Numbered from the stretch's first letter, positions 38,409 through 50,198 are shown. The stretch is DNA of 64,000 nucleotides from Microglena sp. YARC (GCA_022414725.1 CM039462.1:183935386-183999385), one strand, 5' to 3'. Made by a program: numbers and translations. The notes: generated by a model not told the origin, from the sequence alone.

Positions 38409-39839
38409 GTTTGAGAACATGGGTGGATTGGTTGTTCAGCTCTGCTATCGCAGGTGGAGGGACATTGAGAGAAAGCCAGCGGTGCAATTCGCAAACGCCG
38501 AACTTCGCGGAATACTAGCACTGCAGCAATGAAGGTACCATGAATTTCGCAGGTGGAGCCATAGAGTAGCAAAGATCGCAATATAGCAGCAATGAGACAG
38601 TAACCATTGACTGGCTCAAGCTCTTCGAGGTGGAGACATACAGCTCAGCAGACTCTGGCGTATTACTCTGCAGCAATGAAAGTACCATTGATTAGATTCT
38701 CGATTACTGCTTTACTATTGAACTACACCCCTCGGAATCAGTTCGGTTCGCTGGATGCTCACCGTAACACACGGAGTTCACCCTTCGGATCGGCTTTCGG
38801 AGCTTCGCTGGATGCTCCTAACACACGGAGTTCACCTAGCGAAGTGCTTTCGGAGTTCGCTGGACTACACTTGAGTTCGTGAGAGAAGATTGGAGAACTT
38901 CGTAACTTCGCGAATTCGTTTACTTCGGACTCGGGTACTCGGTACTTGCGTTAAGATTGAATTGGGCTGGGTCGTGTGTGTGGTTGGCTGGTTGTGGCTG
39001 TGGACAGGGTTCGTATTTTCGAGGCGCATGGGGCACGTGAGTGTTATCAAGAGACTTCTGTTTACAACTATGTTCGGAGTATGAAAGAGGATCGCGCGGA
39101 CACACGGAGGGGGAGGGGAATTCGTTGGCTTGGACGCGCGTCATGATGATTAGTCGACGACAGCGGTTTCGTGTGCGTGCGGACTCAACAAACGAGATGT
39201 AAGAAGCAAAAGACGGACAGATGACAGACGATACAATGGATAACGGAGGAGGACACACGCAACGGTCGGGAACCTGTCGACATGTACTGGAGGACACAAG
39301 ATGCGAACACTGTCGAACTGTATCGCCGAGGACACCAGAGCCGAAACACGGTCTCGAATGGGCAACGCAGAGACACTCACTTGACACACGAACGGCCGGA
39401 ACACAATGTCGACGACTCCTCTTTCATAGCTCACTCACTACTCACTCACTCACTCAGATTAGAAAGGAACGGCGCTTTGCGTCACCAGCATGCCAAATCT
39501 GTCAGCTATATGCTGGAAAGCGTCAACGGACGCCGAGGCGATCATAAACGGACCTCTCGCCCCGGAGACTGCAAATTTGTCTAGTTATATCCTCATCTCA
39601 ATAAAAACGGATTGTGTAAACAACTGTTGACAGAATCCCTTTTGCTTACCTCACGCTGTACCGTTCGACAATATTAGCAATATGTTCAACTAATTAGCAC
39701 ATCCTTAAATTTGTTTTAATTAAAATGGCCTCAACAATACACGGGATTCAGGCCGCCCCATACACGAAATCCTTAATATCTACACCCAAAAAGCAATGGG
39801 GGATGTCAAGCTGAGTTGAGACAAAAACATACGTCCATA
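38409..39839. other. Non-coding stretch with local and dispersed repeats
   Basis: 38.7-38.88 kb has three loose repeats of ACACACGGAGTTCACC...TTCGCTGGATGCT. 39.06-39.30 kb carries GACACACGGAGG...GGGGAATT and AGTCGACGACAGCGGTTTCGTG, repeated at 44.37-44.56 kb. No gene is supported. Confidence 0.5.
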
Positions 39840-41500
39840 TCTCTTTTTTTTTTATTAAAAAAAAAGTGATAGCGCTGTGTATCGGGTTGTAGCACTACAG
39901 CAAAGGTGTATATTATGGAACGACAGTTAACTATGCTGAGAGCCGTCAAAAACGAATACAAACGCTACAGGACACCGGCATCGTGTCTTAGGGAGCGTCT
40001 TACAAAAACCTCGCAGGGTTTCAGCAGGCGCCATGCCTCTACAAAAATCGACAATAAAATTCCTTCTCTTTTTATTTATTATTAAAAAAAGTGTAGCGCT
40101 TGTATCGGCTTGTAGCACTCAGCACAAATTGTGTATATATGGTGAACGACAAGTTTGAAACTATTGCTTGAGACCGCTCACAAACGATTTACAAACGCTA
40201 CAGGACACCGGGATCGTGTCTTTAGGGAGCGTCTACAAAAAGACATCCGCAAGGTTTCAAGCAGGCGCCATGCTCTACAAAACATAATCTCCTCTCTCTT
40301 TTTAGTTTACTTATTTAAAAAAAAAGTGTAGCGCTTGATATCCGGTTGTAGGCAACCTTACAGCAAAAGGTTATATATGGAACGACAATGGAAACTATTG
40401 CTGAGGAGCCGTACAAACGATACAAACGCTACAGGGACACCGTTGATCGTGTGCTAGGGAGCGTCTACAAAAGACTATCCAGCAAGGCTTTTTCAAGCAG
40501 GCGCCAGCTGCTACAAAAAACATACATCTCCTCTCTCTTTTTTTTATTATTTAAAAAAAAAGTGTAGCGCTTGTATCGGTTGTGCACCTACAGCAAAAGG
40601 TTATATAGTGGAACGACAAGTTGAAACTATTGCTGAGAGCCGTACAAATCACGATACAAAGCGCTACAGGACACCGGATCGTGTCTTAGGGAGCGTCTTC
40701 AAAAGACATCCGCAAGGTTTCAAGCAGGCGCCATGCTCTACAAAACATACATCTCCTCTCTCTTTTTTTTATTATAAAAAAAAAGTGTAGCGCTTGTATC
40801 GTTGTAGCACCTACAGCAAAAGGTTCATATATGGAACGAAAAAGTTGAAACTATTGCTGAGCGCCGTACAAACGATACAACGCTACAGGACACCGGATCG
40901 TGTTCTAGGGAGCGTTCTACAAAAGACATCCGAAGGTTTCAAGCAGCGCCAATGCTCTACAAAACATACATCTCCTCTCTCTTTTTTTTTATTATAAAAA
41001 AAAAAAGTGTACGCTGTATCGGTTGTAGCATCCTTTAAGCAAAAGGTTTTTATATATGGAACGAAAAGTTGAAAACTATTGGCTGAGAGCCGTACATAAC
41101 GATTCAAACGCTACAGGAAACCGGATCGTGTCTTCTTGGAGCGTCTACAAAAGGGACATTCCGCAAGGTGTTTCAAGCAGGCGCCATGCTCTATTTCTAT
41201 AAACATACTCTCCTTCCTCTTCTATCTTTTTTATTATTAAAAAAAAAGTGTAGCGCTTGATGATCGGTTGTAGCACCTACAGCAAAAGGTTATATATGAA
41301 CGACAAGTTGAAACTATTGCTGAGAGCCGTACAAACGATTACAAACGCTACAGGACACCGGATCGTGGTCTTAGGGAGCGTCTTCAAAAGACATACCGCA
41401 AGGTTTTCAAGTTCAGGCGCCATGCTCATTTACAATTGGGAAAGCATTCATCTCCTCCTCTCTCTTTTTATTTATTAAAAAAAAAACAAGTGTAGCGTTT
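39840..41500 (+). repeat. ~230-bp tandem array, seven units, in front of the AEP-D5 gene
   Basis: Anchor GGAACGACAAGTTGAAACTA recurs near 39916, 40142, 40379, 40611, 40831, 41058 and 41297 (spacing 219-239). Each unit has TATATATGG before the anchor, a hairpin GACACCGGATCGTGTC, then GGTTTCAAGCAGGCGCCATG, a T-run and an A-run. Units differ mainly by single-base indels. Possible roles are iteron-type replication origin sequence or tandem small-RNA genes ending in T-runs. Confidence 0.85.
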
Positions 41501-41557
41501 GTACGCGCACAATTAGACAAAGTATATAAGGATTTCGTGTGCGTTCCTCCATGTTAT

Positions 41558-44055
41558 GAACATGGAAATGAGCGAATCATTTGGGAAACCTATCATTGCT
41601 CTTGAAATGCGCGTCGAGACGTCGTCGGTGACACCGTCCTCATCCCTACCGGGGCGAAGAAGAGGTTCCTATCGTTTGGTCACAAGGATGCATTTGGGCA
41701 GTAAGGTCCATGGAAAGAGCGCATAGTTACATGGTTCAAAAACCCTGAGCATGCGCAGTGGGGACTTCTCCTGGATTCGTTGTGCGTTGTCGACGCCGAC
41801 TCTGACGATGCTGTGGCGAAAGATTGAGGCCCTGCAAGACCCTGACGTCGTCGAAGCCCTCTCGGTGTGCCCCCATCCAACAGACCAACAAGGGCCGGCA
41901 TTATCTGTTCATTCGCCCAGAGTGGGCGGACGCGGAAGGTTACTGGGATGGCGCACGACAGGTCATCGGTTTTGACGCCGATTTGAAGACGCGTTGTTCC
42001 ACCGGTACACGCGGCGTCTTGGCGATATGCCCTTCCTTGACCTTGAACAAGACGTGGTGTGTGAGCCGTGGGCTGCGGGGACTAAGCTCGTCGAGATACC
42101 TCGGACGTTGATGGAGCTGGTGGCGAAACCAAAAAACAAACGAAACAAAAGAAACAAAGGTCAATCAAAGTTGTGGTCAATGACATATCGATCACGAAAG
42201 TGGTGCACCCGAGGCGTTTGATGAGCCCCGGAGTCTGCGAGTACACGGTGTGCGCGCTGGACATATCATCGCCGCTTCCCGCGCAAGCTCATACCGCACA
42301 TGGATGAAGTCGGGTGGTTTGTCTGCACAACATATCACCCACCCATCTCCCATTGTGGAACTCTTTCAGCAAAAAGTGCCCGGAGAAGTACACAAAGGGG
42401 CAAGTGTGGCGAGGTATGGGGCAGCAATGAATTTCGGATGATCGCGCTTGGGCTTCGCTTGCGCTTGCGCTAGGCTCTTGCACATGTGGGGGCCAGACCA
42501 CGACTCCCCGGTTGAGTATTGGGACTCGTTAGTCAGCGCGTCATCGAGGACATCCGCACGTGCAACGGGGAGCCTATAACGAGATCGCGACGCATCGCGA
42601 AAAAAAGAATACTTGGCAAACGCATCGCTTCCGCGAGCACGCACGTTCTGGTAATTGCGGAAGAGCTGCGATTTCATGGTACGTATTCGACGGGCGATGG
42701 AAGCGCGGCACGTCGCCGCGATCCCGTCAAGCACCGAGCTGTCCACCGTTGTTCTAGAGCACTTCATTATCGCTATGAACAAGGAGAGAGAGCTTCCCAA
42801 AGGGCGCTTACGACATGCAGAGCAACGCGCGAGGCACAAAGAAACGACGCCGACGGCTAGCGCACATCACCGCGCGACTCCAGGACGCGACCTTCAAGAA
42901 TAACGTACTGCAAGAGATGCTCGAGTACTTTTTACGACCCGGACTTCATGAAGAAACTCGACGCCGACCCAAACCTCTTAGGTTCAACAACGGCGTGTGA
43001 GACCTCAAAAACGCCGTCTTCCGTCAAGGGCATCCGGAGGACGATGGTCTCCATGTCCGTGGGATTCGATTACAATGGCGCAGTGTGCGCGGAATCAGCA
43101 GACCGCGTGCGGAAATGGGTACTGGGACACGATGCACCCCGATATATACCAACGAGAAATACCTCATCCACACATTTGCTAGACAGCTGTACGGAGACAG
43201 CGGACAAGAGCTCTTTCACATACACGCCGGCGCCAACGCGTCCGCCTCTAACGGGAAGACCAAGTTCTTCGAAGTCATGGAGATTCGCATTGGGAAGACT
43301 ACATCCGGAAATTCGGCGTGGAAATGCTGACAAGCAAGCAACGCATCGATCCAGGTCGCCCGATGCCAGACGTTGCGACGTGGAAGGGGGTCCGCATTTA
43401 TGTATTGCACAGAGCCAAACCACGACGAAGTCTTAAATTCCGGAGTCCTCAAGGATATGACCGGTGGGAAGGCATCACCTACCGCCTCTTGCACTCCAGC
43501 GACATCGTACGCTTCCGCCGCAACACAAGATACACATTCATGTGCAACGCCCCGCGATGGTCGACGGTTCTGACTCGGGAGTCCAACGACGGATACGAAA
43601 ACTCGACTACATCAGTAGTTTGTGGACGCGGATGAGGCGGACGCCGCAAAAATTCCTCTTCCCACGAGACGCAGGGCTTGTAGAGGCATTCAAGGCAGAC
43701 GGGAGCGATGCGCATGGAGTTCCTACGCACCCTTCTACACGCGTTTGCATACGAGTACAAGTTCGATATGCCCGATTCGTTAAAGAAGACCAGTGCGATG
43801 TACTTGAACGCGAACGACGCAGTGGCTATGTTCGTCGAAGAGCACGTCGCTGCCAGCCAGGACAGCGCATTTCTGCTGAAAGGAGGCCAAAGAACGCTTT
43901 CAAGACATGCGAATATTTCAACGGGAAACTCAGCACGATCAAGACGGACCTGGAACGTCACCTAAGCGTCAGGTGTCTAGAGCAAAGCCGCGTCAAAAAG
44001 CCGCGGGAAACGAAAATTTGCGAGGGGTTTTCAAAGGATACAAGTTGGTGTAAAG
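41558..44055 (+). pseudogene. AEP primase-D5 helicase (NCLDV core replication gene), many frameshifts
   Basis: Motifs appear in the right order across shifting frames. Prim-Pol: LLLDSLCVVDADSDDAV, NKGRHYLFIRPEW, GFDADLKTRCSTGTRGVLAI. PriCT-like LWNSFSKKCPEKYTKG. D5_N: ISWYVFDGRWKR, then DADPNLLG with FNNGV. SF3 Walker A HIHAGANASASNGKTKFFEV. Then PNHDEVLNSGVLKDMTGG and SGVQRRIRKLDYIS. The C-terminus GVFKGYKLV ends in TAA at 44053-44055. This is the standard NCLDV primase-helicase that unwinds and primes viral DNA. More than ten indels interrupt it; given the same indel style in the adjacent repeat array, many may be sequencing errors. Confidence 0.8.
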
Positions 44056-44858
44056 AATCGAATGAATGAATGCAAAGCAAACGCACGCACGTACGTACGT
44101 AACGAACACTGTCATCGTCCATCAATCAGACTCCACATGCAAACGGCGGAAACATGTCCTCGTCCTCGTCTCCAAAAGACACCACGGATTCCTCATTGTC
44201 TCGTCCATCTGTCTCCAGGCTAGATGATAAATGATGCTTATGGAGTTATCTAGATTTGTTCAGAAAATAAGGATGGAAAGCAAAAGACGGCTTCAAGGAA
44301 CCCTCAAGGATCGTACAGAGTGGGTAAGATTCGATGGCGCGCGAAAAAACATTACGCATTGGATTACGCATTGATAGAGAGTTTGGTTGGGACGCGCGTA
44401 TCATGAGGATTTAGTCGACGACAAGGGTTTCGTGTGCGTGGCGGACTCAAACAAACGAGTGTAAAGAAACGCAAAATACGGACAGATGACAGACGTACAA
44501 TGGATACACGGAGGAGGACACACGCAAACGGCGGAACACTGTAAGAATGTATAGGATCTGACCTGCTTACACACGCGCGTCGGGGGTATGGGGGGACACA
44601 TGTCGTCTCAAGCAGACTTCTGCTTGACAACTATTTATGAAAGAGGACTCGCGGGACCCACGGAGTGGGGCAGTGGAATTGAGCTGTCTGACTCGCGGAG
44701 ATGACCTGTTTACACTCGTATTTCGAGGCGCTATGAGGAACACGTGTCTGATCTGACCTGTTTACACTCGTATTTCGAGGCGCATAGGAACACATGTCTA
44801 TCGTGACCTGCTTTACACGCGTCGCGCGTCGGGGTATGGGGGCGACACCGTTGTAGTC

Positions 44859-44878
44859 TCAAGCAGACGTCTGCTTGA
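44859..44878. terminator. Perfect 20-bp palindrome TCAAGCAGACGTCTGCTTGA
   Basis: Self-complementary over 20 bp. Close variants occur near 18.81, 20.47, 22.24 and 44.61 kb and once in every 271-bp repeat unit. Hairpins are known to set transcript 3' ends in Mimivirus, so a transcript-end signal is possible. That is inference; it could equally be a dispersed repeat. Confidence 0.4.
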
Positions 44879-44924
44879 CCCACGGGGAGGCTTGTGTATG
44901 AGTAGAATTGTCAAGCAGTGCATA

Positions 44925-45030
44925 GAAGTCATACTTATTAAGAAACTCACGCTTTGCTATATTAATTTTGACTTCCATGGCACTGCTTTGAAAACTGACG
45001 CAGGTGGATGGAGGGTTTCTCAACCTGCTT
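44925..45030 (+). repeat. Hairpin repeat H, copy 1
   Basis: AGTGCATAGAAGTCATACTT...TTTTGACTTCCATGGCACTG with inverted arms GTGCCATAGAAGTCA/TGACTTCCATGGCAC (complete in copy 2, 47655-47765). Followed in both copies by AAACTGACGCAGGTGGATGG and GGTTTCTC. The two copies flank the AEP/origin-binding helicase locus in direct orientation. Confidence 0.8.
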
Positions 45031-45329
45031 AGAGGTAAAGCACGGAATTGAGCTGCGGACTCGTGTCGCAGATCTGACATGTTTATGTGTAAACAGGATC
45101 CAGAGTAAGCAAAATGTAGATGTTGTACCAGAATCCACAGGGTTATTATTCTCCACACGAATTCACCATTTCAACCACGCAATTGGATTATTATTCCGAC
45201 TCTGAACAAGGATCCGACTTATGGTAAACGATTGCCGAACGCACGCAAACAAAAACAACCCAAAGGCCAACTTGGCGCCATGCCCACCCCATCATGGGGC
45301 TGGGAGCAAACTGGCACAGGGGGGCGAAG

Positions 45330-47662
45330 GCGCAAAGGCGATCCGCATGCAGTACTTATATCGCAGATTGCGATCGACTCATGCGGCACGCGCGCAGATG
45401 CAGCTGCAGGACCCGTTCAGTGGATGGAGACAGTTTTCGGAATGCTACAAGGAATGGACAGATGCAAAACGAGGCGCTGCAAAGACTCAAGGGACACGCG
45501 AGGCACGCGTTCAGAGGGATCCATACCGTTCGGAAAGCCATGCAAGCCGTAACCTTTTTGATATCGACGGTCCACCACTTCCGACACGACCAGTGCCCTT
45601 CCCAGACGTCGCCGCGCTGGTCGCACCACAGAGGACGCAATCAAGATGATATTCAGGCAACGACTACGGGAATCCAGATCGACGTCGACAACGACCTCAT
45701 ATGGCTCGTCAGCCCCAAACGCGCCAAGAAGCTCAGCCTGCATTCTCATCATCGACACGAAGAGAGAAGGAACGCCGCTCCACGTGTAGACAGCAGCAAC
45801 CACCAGTCAGACACACAGGCGCAGCACACCTCGCCATGAGACTGCAGCAGCAGTAACCCAAACGGAGTCGGAAGCTCGTAGACATAGGCGTGTACACGAG
45901 GGACAGGGAGGAGAGTGCGCCTCCAGGGTGCAAAATTCAACAAAACATGGTCGCGGACTCGGTCCTCGTCCCGCGCTAAAGCAGCACCACAAGGATGGAC
46001 CCAACACAGCACTCAGGACAGTCATTCTCAAACGTGCCAGAGGATGTGGAGCCGCACTCATACATGGTGCCAGAGCACATACCCTCTAGAGATAACGTCA
46101 AGAAGAACGGGATTGCCATGGCCGCACGACGCGCACGCAAACAGTCGCAGACGCAGTCAGCAGCGGCGGGAACCATCATCGCAAAGGCCGTAGAGAAGGA
46201 ACCGCATGTCCGAGCGCGCCGACATAATCGTTCGCATGCTCGACCTACTCAGACGAGACATGCACCCGTCAGCATTCCACGACAGACGACCCGCGGAGGA
46301 CGCATTCGATCGATCCGTAGGCGTCAGGTTCAACTACAGTGACAGGAGTGAACCGTGCTACACAGGAAACATACACTACGGAGAGCAGAACATGCGATGC
46401 TTTGTAGACACAGCAGGAAACTGCATCGTCAAGTGCTTCTCCGCCACATGCGACAACCATGCACCCGCGTGCATCGGAAGACTCGCTGAACCAGGTGGAG
46501 ATTCATGGGACGCGGGAGCATGCACGTCAACAGTAGGTACTAGACATCGACGCATGCCTAGAGATGAAGCAGGCGGTCGATGTGTGGTTAGAACCCCGCG
46601 AGCGAGAAAGGACGTCAACACGCTCTCCGTGCGCAGCCCGATGGGGTCAGGAAAGTCCACCTCCATGCTAGACGCACTCCTAGAACGCGTGGGAGAGGAC
46701 AAGACCGTGCTCGTCGATCACATACAGACAGTTCGCTCGCGCTAGAGCACAAGAGAAAAACTGGCGCGCAAGGGATTTGTATGCATTACCTAGACGCCGA
46801 CGTCACACCACAGGACCTCAGGCGAAGGGATAAGAAACAACGCGCGTTATCTGCCAGATCGAGTCGCCTACACAGGCTATCAGAGCACACGTGCATGCGA
46901 TACTCACATCGGGCTTTGACATTTAGTTGTGCTCGACGAAGTGGAATCTCTGCTGCGACATTTTCTGTCGCCAACCGTTGTCACCTCCATTGGCTGAGAT
47001 GCGGGGTCTTGCGGACACGCTCAACGCGACGACAACCGGCGTCGTCACAATGGACGCGACATGGGCAGCGTCACGAAAGAATTCCTCAAGCAGGCCGGAT
47101 TGCGCAACCTGCTCGTCGTCAACGACTACCGGAGCACAGAGAACGCGCGCACATTCTCCATATCGAAGGACGAGGTGACATGGAGCGCGCAGATCCGAGA
47201 CGACATCACCGCAGGCAGGAACGTCGTCGTCGTCTCGCTCAGCCAAGAGAGAGCGATGCAGGTGCACAAGGTCGCACTTGACACATTCGACGATCCGAAG
47301 GACGCGGCCAGACTCTGCCTGCTGCACACGTCCAAGACAGCCGACTCGGTCAAGGCGAAGCTCATAGACGTAGACGCACTCTGGAGCAGCAAACGGATCG
47401 TCGTGTACACGCCGGACAATTCTCGGCGGGCATCGACTTCAGCACGAGCATTTTGACAGGAATGTACCTTATACCTGTGCCCCGGGTCCACGGGGCGATG
47501 GGCGCGTTGCAGATGACAGGACGCGTGCGCCACCTGGTCGACACCGACGTCAGGACGCTCGTCGCCAAGAACATGAGGGTGGCACGAGAGGCAACCCGAC
47601 AACACTTGACGCACGTCGACCTCTACCAGTGGCTCAGGTGCGATAGAGGGGTGAAATTGTAA
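45330..47662 (+). pseudogene. AEP primase fused to herpes-type origin-binding helicase, frameshifted
   Basis: The N-terminal AEP-like part has VTFFDID-type sequence, QIDVDNDLIWLVSPKRAKK, then VDIGVYTRDRE. A cysteine-rich segment (GEQNMRCFVDTAGNCIVKC) matches the primase zinc-binding position. The SF2 helicase has Walker A SVRSPMGSGKSTSMLDALL, DEAD-box equivalent VVLDEVESLLRHF, GVVTMDATW, and a C-terminal LQMTGRVRHLVDTDVRTL. SPMGSGKST plus DEVES is characteristic of the origin-binding (UL9-like) helicase family, which giant viruses encode fused to AEP. At least eight frame breaks. It ends in TAA near 47660 and is bounded by hairpin repeats. Confidence 0.75.
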
Positions 47663-47765
47663 AAGTGCCATAGAAGTCATACTTAAAAACACGCTTTTGC
47701 TATATTAATTTTGACTTCCATGGCACTGCTTGAAAACTGACGCAGGTGGATGGATGGTTTCTCTA
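47655..47765 (+). repeat. Hairpin repeat H, copy 2
   Basis: GTGCCATAGAAGTCATACTT...TTTTGACTTCCATGGCACTG, inverted arms of about 15 bp. About 90% like 44925-45030 by eye. It starts at the stop of the preceding gene. Confidence 0.8.
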
Positions 47766-48423
47766 CGTGCGACGATGTCAAGCACGTCCAAGCGATCGAC
47801 GGCGGAGAAGAGCACACGCTGCAGGAGCTCTCGGGTGGCGCTCTCGCTCCGTTGTGTGCGACCGTGGCTCCACCGACTCTGAAGATGACTGTCGAGAGCT
47901 ACTTTCTGGCGGAAATACACAATGCCAGCTTCGACTACCTGTCCTGCTTTGCAGACCTCGTGGAGCCTGCAGGTCACCGCGTGGACCTCGGTACCAGCTA
48001 CGCTGCGGTCCAGTGCCGCACGTGTGATAGCCCCTGGGGAGGGAGACGTGGAGGCGACTAGCGAGTTCCTGTTTGCGCGTCCTCAAGGCTCAGGAGCAGA
48101 TGGATGCGCTCACCGGGTCTGCCCCTGTCGCTGTACCTGCCACTGGCACTGTCGCTGCCCCTGTCGCTGTAACCTGCCACTGGCACTGTCGCTGTACCTG
48201 CCACTGGCACTGTCGCTGTACCTGCCACTGGCACTGTCGCTGTACCTGGCACCAACATCCTCAGCAACCCTGATGTGCCCACTGCCATGCGGCGCAAGGA
48301 TCTCATGGATGCTATCGAGCAGCGCGTGATGGCCAACGACGCGAGCGAGGACGACAAGTTCATTATGTACCTGAACCGCTACTGCTCTGCATGGGGCGTC
48401 GACCGCGTCGACGAGGAGTCCTG
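47764..48423 (+). pseudogene. Unknown protein with PATGTVAV repeats, frameshifted
   Basis: Begins VKHVQAIDGGEEHTLQELSG and continues FLAEIHNASFDYLSCFADLV. After a break comes AQEQMDALTGSAPVAVPATG, followed by four VPATGTVA units (48128-48250). It ends with SNPDVPTAMRRKDLMDAIEQ and NRYCSAWGVDRVDEES at TGA 48421-48423. The family is not recognised. At least two frameshifts. Confidence 0.45.
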
Positions 48424-48628
48424 ATGGAGAACAAGCCTGGTGCTGTCGGTTCTCCGAAGGCGAGGCTCATGTCGCGACTGCTGTGCCCGATCCTGCGCCC
48501 GGTGCGCGGCGCCGACGTGCACACGACTGAGCACTCAGGGTTGCTGAAGATATTTCTCATCGAGGAGACACTTGCTGCTCTGGGATTTTCGTCCCCGTTC
48601 GACACCGAGACCAGTGATCCCAAATCTG

Positions 48629-49550
48629 ATGACGGTGTTCGACACCAAGCTCAAGGGAACACAGATGTTCCGAGAATACAACAACACCGCTCGACTGTTC
48701 AGCCAGGCCTCGTGTGGCGTTCGCGACGGTGGGACCTGTGCAAGGTGTCCAAGGCGGTCAAGATGATCCTGAGTGCAGTGGGTCTAGATATGATGAACGA
48801 GACCAAGCGAGTTCAGGTAAAGGGCAAGAGGACTCAGGAGGCGAGAAACTACCGCCTGTGCCGGAGAGTGTCTGCCGTATGCTCGAGCTCGTTAAACTTT
48901 GTCTTCTGCGAACGGACCTCACGCCCTTAAACACGCACGCCGCCGCTGCCCTTTCAGGTCACGAACTGTCCATGTACAAACACCTGGTTGACGTAGCGTC
49001 GCCTGTCGCGTATGTCTTCGAGCATGACGACGACGAGACGTCAGGCCTAATAGTATAATAATGGTGTAAACGAGCGCATTGGGATACAGCATGTGAGCAG
49101 CTCGACAGAGATCATGGCGCACATGACAACCAATGTCGTGTACGCGTTGTTTGAGCACAAGTTCATTCAGAAGGATGAGATCGTCTTCAAGGTGGGCAGG
49201 ACGTCGAATCCATTTGGTCAGCGACTTTCTCAGTACCCGAAAACTCAAAGATGATATTCGCAATCCACGTACTTAATCCGCGTGCTTGTGTGGAGGCTGA
49301 GACTGCCCTGCTCCGGTACCTTAGCGGAGACCCTCGAGTCAAGCACCGTCTAGACGTTGGATACGAGTACTACCAACTTGACGCGGGTGATGCAGGTGCC
49401 GTCTTTCGGGAGATGGCCGATATCGTATTCCAGTACGTGTGGACAGGTAGCGTCGACAGCCTTGATTGCGGCACCGAGGACGTGCCAACCGACATTGCGG
49501 CACCGAGGACGTGCCCCGTTCTTGAGCAAGAGAAGGAGCGAACGTCTTGA
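48629..49550 (+). pseudogene. KilA/BRO/MSV199-like N-terminus with T5orf172 (GIY-YIG-like) nuclease domain, frameshifted
   Basis: The N-part has MTVFDTKLKGTQMFREYNNT and, in a second frame, KAVKMILSAVGLDMMNETKR then LCPESVCRMLELVKLCLLRT, resembling the DNA-binding region of virus BRO/MSV199 proteins. The C-part from 49114: TTNVVYALFEHKFIQKDEIV and FKVGRTSNPFGQRLSQYPK, shifted to FAIHVLNPRACVEAETALLR and VGYEYYQLD. KVGRT-x-NP-x-x-RL is the T5orf172/GIY-YIG core (nuclease). Breaks lie near 48710, 48860 and 49250. The element RMLELVKLRLLRTDLTP recurs at 49570 and 59625. Confidence 0.65.
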
Positions 49551-49558
49551 GGCGCAAT

Positions 49559-50198
49559 ACCTCAAGGATGCTGGAGCTCGTGAAGCTTCGTCTTCTGCGC
49601 ACGGACCTCACGCCGCAGCTGCCCTTTCTGGCCACGAGATGTCCGTGTATAGACAAGCCATAATCCATCGGCAAACAATTATTAGATAGATAGACAGGAT
49701 AGATAGATAGATAGATAGATAGGATACATAGATAGATAGATAGATAGATATGATAACGCACTTTATCACGACACATACCGCATCCTCACACACGCGTCGC
49801 GGAGGCTGCTGTCGAGATCATGATGATGATGATGCCCACCAACCACTCACGCATTCTCACGCAAACGGCGGAACACGGTCGAATGTCGTGTGTCATGTAA
49901 GGATGCGGGGGGCGATGCTGACACACGTGCCGCTCGACATCCAGTTAGGGGGGGACGGATATAGGGAGGTCTTACAGGATGATGAGTGGACGGAATCATA
50001 TCCAATGGCTGACCAAGAATTCTTCAGACGATCACCGAGACATGGCATGGCATGTTGGTTGGGTTATTTATTTATTTGTTTGTTTGTAAAAGATTCTCTA
50101 CGATTTTGAAGGTTTAAGGGAGCATAACTGATAGTGACCGTTATTACAATTGTAAACACAAACAAACTGAACAAAAAAGACAAAAAAGATCGCACACA
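49559..50198. other. Non-coding with GATA microsatellite
   Basis: 49570-49650 repeats the MLELVKLRLLRTDLTP-encoding segment. 49686-49752 is a (GATA)n run broken by GATAC and GACAG. ATGATG runs lie near 49823. No gene seen before the ATG at 50199. Confidence 0.6.

Larger units (their letters stand above)
44056..45229. other. Non-coding, repeat-rich
   Basis: Holds the 44.37-44.56 kb copy of the 39.1-kb repeat, several CGGCGGAACACTGT motifs, two GTATTTCGAGGCGCATAGGA-type repeats (44.72, 44.78 kb), the perfect palindrome at 44859 and a hairpin at 44925-45030. No gene seen. Confidence 0.5.

Noticed and set aside
37047..38581. Frames of 377-457 codons spanning the N gap
   Set aside because: Almost entirely undetermined bases.
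39840..41500. CRISPR array
   Set aside because: Units are ~230 bp and repeated throughout; there are no short repeats with unique spacers. The same applies to the 271-bp array.
39840..41500. Pol III genes with internal boxes in each 230-bp unit
   Set aside because: GGTTTCAAGC only loosely resembles a B box and no A box fits; left as a possibility within the array entry, not called.
47970..48330. Cys/His-rich frame with CHWHCRCTC repeats
   Set aside because: Out-of-frame reading of the PATGTVAV repeat; not a metal-binding protein.
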